Shown piece by piece: positions 60,110-64,000 of a stretch of 64,000 nt of DNA. Location of the stretch: NCBI RefSeq assembly GCF_900996235.1, contig NZ_CAAJGM010000066.1, positions 1 to 64,000 on the forward strand. The letters run 5' to 3'. Origin of the DNA: Paraburkholderia sp. BCC1885 (GTDB taxonomy: Bacteria; Pseudomonadota; Gammaproteobacteria; Burkholderiales; Burkholderiaceae). Made by a program: the position numbers and the translations under genes. The notes under the pieces were generated by a model that worked only from the letters and a program-made list of their open reading frames with translations, did no database searches and was not told the DNA's origin. Positions within the stretch are counted from its first letter, which is position 1; each line of letters begins with the position of its first letter.

Positions 60110-60499
60110 TTAAAGATCCTTCTCGGCGAAATTCAATTCCACGCCATTGCCCGCAGGATCCGAAAAGAACAATTGATGCTGGCCGGTCACCGGTACGACG
60201 TCGCGCCAATAGCGAATCTTCCCTTCCTTCAAACGCGCTTCGAACGCGCTTAGATTGCTGCAGGCGAATGCGGCATGGTCGAAGGTATTGACCACCTGAG
60301 GGGGCCGCACTTCGTCCGGCCGCGCCTCGCTAAGATGAAGCACGTCACGTCCGCCGATGTACAGCCAGTAACCGAAACTCGCAAACGGCGGCCGTGGGCC
60401 GGATTCCAGGCCGACCACTTCGATATAAAAATCACGCAAAGTATCGAGCATCGGACGACTCGCGCGAATGTTGTAATGAGCGAAGCCGAGAATGGGCAT
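60110..60499 (-). CDS. VOC family protein (glyoxalase-like)
   Basis: A 129-residue protein with two beta-alpha-beta-beta-beta modules of the vicinal oxygen chelate fold. MPILGFAHYNIRASRPMLDT supplies the first metal His, and VNTFDHAAFACSNLSAFEAR and LFFSDPAGNGVELNF the next His and Glu. It may be a glyoxalase, dioxygenase or binding protein; the substrate cannot be told. Confidence 0.9.
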   Translation of the reverse strand: MPILGFAHYNIRASRPMLDTLRDFYIEVVGLESGPRPPFASFGYWLYIGGRDVLHLSEARPDEVRPPQVVNTFDHAAFACSNLSAFEARLKEGKIRYWRDVVPVTGQHQLFFSDPAGNGVELNFAEKDL

Positions 60500-60767
60500 G
60501 AAACCTCCAACTGCATGTGTGCAATAGGCGCGGTGTATCGCAACCCGTGTCTGAGCGGGATGTGGCGGGTGGAATCCGCATCAAGGTCACATGACGCCGC
60601 GCGCGGATCAATGCAAACCTTCGGCCATTAGTCTAAAGCAGGTTGACGCTCAGGCTCGATCATCGCAGCAATGAAACTGCTGTACGGCGAACCTGACGGA
60701 ATGAAATGAAGAGGCACGACGGCCGCCATGGGCCGGACAAACGGGGCAACTTAGCGGCTTTATCTAC

Positions 60768-60803
60768 GTGTGAAACGGTGTGATGAAACGGTGTGGTGAA
60801 ACG
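60768..60803. repeat. 13-bp direct repeats GTGTGRTGAAACG
   Basis: Two tandem copies (60778-60790 and 60791-60803) differ by one base, preceded by a truncated copy GTGTGAAACG (60768-60777). They abut the left arm of the inverted repeat that encloses the nonamer array. Confidence 0.75.
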
Positions 60804-60808
60804 ATATC

Positions 60809-60897
60809 GGACCAGCCGCCTGAATCTTTTAAGTCGCTTAAATCGCTTAAGTCACCTAAATCCCTTAAGTCGCGTTAGCCACTCGAGCGGCTGGTCC
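60809..60897. repeat. Nonamer array framed by an 11-bp inverted repeat
   Basis: GGACCAGCCGC (60809-60819) and GCGGCTGGTCC (60887-60897) are perfect inverted arms. Between them are five copies of a nine-base unit, consensus CTTAARTCG, at 60828-60872, with a degenerate sixth copy after them. It ends 15 bases before the stop of the next minus-strand gene. Origin unknown; it could be a structured transcript end or a small mobile repeat. Confidence 0.8.
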
Positions 60898-60912
60898 TCA
60901 AACAACCCGAAC

Positions 60913-61128
60913 TTAGGCCTGAGGCGCCGCGTTGTCCGTATCAGACGCCTGCTCACTGCTTTCGTCCTCTTTCTTCTCGACTAGCGATTCCAGCGCGCCC
61001 GCCCCTTTAAACCCGGCGACTGCAGCGATGCCTTTCGTCAGCAGCCCAGCATCCGGGTCGACTTTTTCGGCTGCTTCCACTGCTGCAACCGCGCCCGCAA
61101 TTTCACCTACTGTATCCAGAATTCCCAT
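60913..61128 (-). CDS. Small hypothetical protein
   Basis: A 71-residue product (MGILDTVGEIAGAVAAVEAA at the start) with an Ala/Gly-rich amphipathic middle and an acidic C terminus (KKEDESSEQASDTDNAAPQA). No family is recognised. GGTGAT upstream of the ATG is a weak site. An open frame extends to 61194, but the ATG chosen has a sensible start. Confidence 0.6.
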   Translation of the reverse strand: MGILDTVGEIAGAVAAVEAAEKVDPDAGLLTKGIAAVAGFKGAGALESLVEKKEDESSEQASDTDNAAPQA

Positions 61129-61287
61129 GACTATCACCGTATGTGTTGAATGTCGAAACGAATGGCCGCTCGCCACCCTCGAAAACAATAGCATCTAACA
61201 AATGGGGAAGCTGCAAAAGATTGTCAAATGCCGGCGCGACGGGCTGACCACATACGCTCTCGGCGAAACGCGAAGTTTTACCGGCCG

Positions 61288-62145
61288 CTAAGCGAGTTCG
61301 ATCGCGAACAATGCGTTGAGCAGATTCGACGCCGGCCGCTCCGCGAGACGCGTCAACGATTCGATCATTTCAACCTGGCAGTCCTGCAGTGGAATCATTT
61401 TGATGCGGCGCGACTCGTTGAATTCCGCCGACGCAATCACGCCGACGCCCATGCCTTGCGCAATCGCCTCTTCGAGCGCCTCGCGTCCGTCCACATACAG
61501 CACCGGCTCGACCTGCAACGATAGCCGCACCAGTTCCATTTCGAGCAACTGTTGCGTCACCGATTGCGCCTCCCGAAAGATGACCGGTTGCCGCACAAGC
61601 TCCGCATAAGTCAGCTTGCGCTTTTTGGCGATCAGACTCGTGGCGGGCACCATCGCGACCAGCGGATCGCGCCGCAGCACGCGCGCTTCGAGCCGGCTGT
61701 GAACTTGCGGCGCGGCGGTGATGGCAACGTCAACCGCGCTCGACAGCACGCGCTGCATGCACTCGGCCGCATTCGCGATGGACAGCGTGACCACGATGCC
61801 GGGATGCTGCCGGCGAAACGCGCCGATCAGCTTGACCGCGAGGTCAGGCGCGTCCGCCGCGAGCGACAGCGTGCCCGACGCAAGACCGCTTGCCGAATCG
61901 AGGAGTTGGCGGGCGTCGCGCTCGCAACTGAGCATCTGCCGCGTCACGCTGAAAAGGCGCCGCCCGAGTTCGGTCGGCTCGACGCCGCGCGGTCCGCGGT
62001 CAAACAGTTTGACGCCAAAATCCTGTTCCAGCCGCCGCACGTGGTCCGAAATGGCCGGCTGTGTCAGCGACAACGCCTGTGCCGCCCTCGAAAAGCCACC
62101 GTGTTCCGCGACCGCGTGAAACGCCCGCAATTGCGCGTATTGCAT
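61288..62145 (-). CDS. LysR family regulator of the phn genes
   Basis: A 285-residue LysR protein. The winged helix (QLRAFHAVAEHGGFSRAAQA, then SLTQPAISDHVRRLEQDFGV and KLFDRGPRG) sits at residues 5-60; the effector domain follows. Divergent from phnW, with 102 bases between the starts containing ATCGAT boxes. By analogy with other phnWX loci it activates the genes in response to 2-aminoethylphosphonate or phosphonoacetaldehyde. The downstream 159 bases to the next gene hold nothing obvious. Confidence 0.92.
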   Translation of the reverse strand: MQYAQLRAFHAVAEHGGFSRAAQALSLTQPAISDHVRRLEQDFGVKLFDRGPRGVEPTELGRRLFSVTRQMLSCERDARQLLDSASGLASGTLSLAADAPDLAVKLIGAFRRQHPGIVVTLSIANAAECMQRVLSSAVDVAITAAPQVHSRLEARVLRRDPLVAMVPATSLIAKKRKLTYAELVRQPVIFREAQSVTQQLLEMELVRLSLQVEPVLYVDGREALEEAIAQGMGVGVIASAEFNESRRIKMIPLQDCQVEMIESLTRLAERPASNLLNALFAIELA

Positions 62146-62158
62146 GTGCGCCTCGCTG

Positions 62159-62199
62159 TATCGATAAGTTTAAGTGATACCGACATCGATTATATCGAT
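62159..62199. promoter_or_regulatory. ATCGAT-rich LysR control region
   Basis: TATCGATA (62159-62166), ATCGAT (62185-62190) and ATCGAT (62194-62199) lie 14-54 bases upstream of the regulator start and 48-89 bases upstream of phnW. Spaced palindromic sites of this kind are typical of LysR recognition and activation sites. Confidence 0.7.
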
Positions 62200-62247
62200 T
62201 TTACCGATGCACCCAATTTCTGTACTGTGGCAGGCACTGAGACCTTC

Positions 62248-63477
62248 ATGGGACGTGCAAGCATGGACACCGCAGCAGTTGCAGGCATGGCAACCGTGGC
62301 CTCGTGCGCTCCGCCGGCGAAAGGCGAGCCGTATCTTTTGACGCCGGGGCCTCTCACCACGGCGTTTTCGACCAAGCAGGCGATGCTGCGCGACTGGGGT
62401 TCGTGGGACGGCGAATTTCGCGCGATGACGGCGCAACTGCGCCGCAGCCTGCTGGAGATCGCCGGCGACACCGCGGGCGACTACGATTGCGTGCCGCTGC
62501 AAGGCAGTGGAAGCTACTGCGTCGAGGCCATGCTCGGCAGCCTCGTGCCGCGCGACGGACATGCCCTGGTGCTGGCCAACGGCGCCTACGGCAAGCGCAT
62601 CGCGACCACACTGGGCTATCTCGGCCGCCGCCATACGGTTCTCGACAAAGGCGACTATCTGCCGCCGCGCGGTCACGAAGTGGAGCGCATGCTCGACGCG
62701 GACCCAAGCATCACACATGTGGTCGCCGTGCATTGCGAAACCAGTTCGGGGATTCTCAATCCCATCGAAGAGATCGCCGCGGTCACCGCGAAACGAGGGC
62801 GCAAACTGCTGATCGACTCCATGAGTGCGTTTGGCGCAGTGCCGCTCGATGTTCGTTATCTGCAGTGCGAAGCATTTGTCTCTTCGGCGAACAAGTGCAT
62901 TGAAGGCGTGCCGGGTTTTGGCTTTGTGATTGCCCGCAAGAGCGCGTTGCGCGAAGCCAAGGGTCGCAGCCATTCACTCAGCCTCGACGTCCACGACCAA
63001 TGGGACGTGATGAACCGCACCGGGCAATGGCGCTTCACGCCGCCGACGCATACCGTCGCAGCCTTTATGGAGGCGCTGCGGCTGCACGCGCTGGAAGGCG
63101 GACAAAAGGGCCGGCTGGCCCGCTATGCGAACAACCGCGACGTGCTGGTCGCCGGCATGCAGAAGCTGGGCTTCGAGCCGCTGCTGGATGCGCACTGGCG
63201 CTCGCCGATCATCGTCACGTTCTTTGCGCCCGCCCATTCCGCGTTTCGCTTCGAGCGCTTCTACGATTTGATGAAACAGCAGGGCTTCATCATTTATCCG
63301 GGCAAGCTGACCGTGGTGGATAGCTTCCGCGTGGGTTGCATCGGCCAGGTGGATGCGGACGTCATGCGAGGCGTGATCGTAGCGTGCGAGCAGGCTCTGC
63401 GCACGATGGGTGTGGAACACGCCGCGCCACCCGACGCCGCGCTTGAAGAACGTCAGTTGTTGGCGCAACCAGTTTGA
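62248..63477 (+). CDS. phnW: 2-aminoethylphosphonate:pyruvate transaminase
   Basis: A 409-residue class V aminotransferase. PYLLTPGPLTTAFSTKQAML opens the fold; LQGSGSYCVEAMLGSLVP and VHCETSSGILNPIEEI bind the cofactor phosphate, and K216 in SSANKCIEGVPG forms the PLP Schiff base. It converts 2-aminoethylphosphonate and pyruvate to phosphonoacetaldehyde and alanine. Start taken at ATG 62248; ATG 62263 is an equal alternative. phnX follows after 13 bases. Confidence 0.94.
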   Translation: MGRASMDTAAVAGMATVASCAPPAKGEPYLLTPGPLTTAFSTKQAMLRDWGSWDGEFRAMTAQLRRSLLEIAGDTAGDYDCVPLQGSGSYCVEAMLGSLVPRDGHALVLANGAYGKRIATTLGYLGRRHTVLDKGDYLPPRGHEVERMLDADPSITHVVAVHCETSSGILNPIEEIAAVTAKRGRKLLIDSMSAFGAVPLDVRYLQCEAFVSSANKCIEGVPGFGFVIARKSALREAKGRSHSLSLDVHDQWDVMNRTGQWRFTPPTHTVAAFMEALRLHALEGGQKGRLARYANNRDVLVAGMQKLGFEPLLDAHWRSPIIVTFFAPAHSAFRFERFYDLMKQQGFIIYPGKLTVVDSFRVGCIGQVDADVMRGVIVACEQALRTMGVEHAAPPDAALEERQLLAQPV

Positions 63478-63490
63478 TCCTCAGGATGTG

Positions 63491-64000
63491 ATGGCCATGA
63501 AACACGTAAAAGCAGTGATTTTCGATTGGGCAGGCACCGTGGTCGACTACGGTTCGCTTGCACCGATGGGCGCGTTTGTCGAGACCTTCGAACAGTTCGG
63601 TGTGCCAATCACCATCGACGAAGCTCGCGGACCGATGGGCATGGCCAAGCGTCCGCATATCGCGGCGCTGATGGCGCTGCCGCGCGTCGCAGAGGCATGG
63701 CAGGCCAAATACGGACGCGCGCCCAGCGAGCAGGACATCGACGCGATCTACGAAGTGTTCGTGCCGAAGAACATCAAGGTGGCCGCGAGCTATAGCCAGG
63801 TGATTGCGGGCGTCGCTGACGTGGCGACGGCGTTGCGTTCCGAGGATATCCGCATCGGCACGACGACCGGCTACACGCGCGAGATCATGGCGGAAATCAC
63901 GCCGGGCGCCGCCGCACAGGGATTCTCGCCGGACAGCCTGGTGTGCACGGGCGACACACCCGAGGGACGTCCTTCGCCGTACATGATCTACAAGACGTTG
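63491..64000 (+). CDS. phnX: Phosphonoacetaldehyde hydrolase, N-terminal part
   Basis: The first 170 codons of a HAD-type phosphonatase; the gene runs off the right edge. Nucleophile D12 is in AVIFDWAGTVVDYGS and the catalytic Schiff-base lysine is K53 in GPMGMAKRPHIAAL, numbering that matches the well-studied Bacillus cereus enzyme when the ATG at 63491 is used. The helical cap follows. It cleaves phosphonoacetaldehyde to acetaldehyde and phosphate, completing phosphonate use after phnW. Confidence 0.94.
   Translation, partial: MAMKHVKAVIFDWAGTVVDYGSLAPMGAFVETFEQFGVPITIDEARGPMGMAKRPHIAALMALPRVAEAWQAKYGRAPSEQDIDAIYEVFVPKNIKVAASYSQVIAGVADVATALRSEDIRIGTTTGYTREIMAEITPGAAAQGFSPDSLVCTGDTPEGRPSPYMIYKTL

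Larger units (their letters stand above)
60500..60912. other. Gene-free region containing a compact repeat element
   Basis: About 410 bases without a convincing gene. The left two-thirds (60500-60765) show nothing clear; the right part holds the 13-mer and nonamer repeats described separately. Confidence 0.6.

Noticed and set aside
60500..60912. CRISPR array
   Set aside because: The nonamers and 13-mers are too short, directly adjacent and without spacers; there are no cas genes.
60793..60984. A plus-strand frame across the nonamer repeats, giving a Leu-Ser-Arg periodic peptide
   Set aside because: The periodicity is a consequence of the nine-base repeat, and it overlaps the end of a better minus-strand gene.

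Overview
This is a GC-rich, gene-dense stretch of a Burkholderiaceae chromosome, most likely a Paraburkholderia-type replicon. The inference rests on gene families that travel together in that group: an hpnJ-type hopanoid gene, an ECF42-type sigma factor with two DGPF genes, a ProQ-family protein, a high-potential iron-sulfur protein, a Zur-controlled COG0523 metallochaperone and phnWX. I see no tRNA or rRNA gene, no insertion sequence, phage or integrase, and no CRISPR array. Most of the window looks like ordinary accessory chromosome made of short operons, many of them divergent from their regulator.

Layout. 1-5.8 kb: the start of hpnJ (minus), a DinB-fold enzyme, then a minus-strand run of sigma factor, anti-sigma-like protein, CpxP-like membrane protein, DUF1800 and DUF1501, followed by a YXWGXW-repeat protein. 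6-16 kb: quinone-reductase-like MDR enzyme, XapX and DUF4337 membrane proteins, the ECF42 sigma factor with two DGPF proteins, a lipoprotein, a DOPA-dioxygenase-like protein, HiPIP, a TetR/SDR divergent pair, a DUF1444 protein, and two cysteine-free Ser/Ala-rich proteins with no family I recognise. 16-23.6 kb: sugar MFS transporter, HAD phosphatase, CPBP protease, ProQ, an orphan HigA-like regulator, a second MFS transporter and an aldo/keto reductase. 23.7-31.2 kb: a four-gene minus-strand carbohydrate module (glycogen debranching enzyme, GH63 glucosidase, glucose-6-phosphate dehydrogenase, polyphosphate glucokinase) that could turn glucans into pentose-phosphate or Entner-Doudoroff intermediates.

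31.4-45.4 kb: lipoprotein and phospholipase C; AstE/AspA-like deacylase plus solute-binding protein with divergent LysR; TetR with a clear palindromic operator; glycosyltransferase facing a FemAB-like acyltransferase; a MocR-type regulator with a small winged-helix gene, divergent from an FdhF/YdeP molybdopterin oxidoreductase whose upstream region holds a perfect 10-bp inverted repeat. 45.5-52.8 kb: amino-acid ABC transporter with IclR, a ReAV-class asparaginase, a secreted proline/alanine-rich protein and a divergent MurA paralog. 52.9-64 kb: squalene/phytoene-synthase-like protein, 6-phosphogluconate dehydrogenase, dienelactone hydrolase, a sigma factor/membrane protein/ferredoxin operon, GNAT, a Zur-box-controlled COG0523 GTPase, a VOC protein, a compact repeat element, and a LysR-phnW-phnX locus for 2-aminoethylphosphonate use that runs off the right edge.

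The observations most worth following are the divergent MurA paralog, the operator-like palindromes (Zur box, ydeP inverted repeat, two TetR sites, the LysR/phnW spacer), the low-complexity cysteine-free gene pair at 14.7-15.9 kb, and the nested repeat element at 60.77-60.90 kb. All calls come from reading the sequence; no database search was run.
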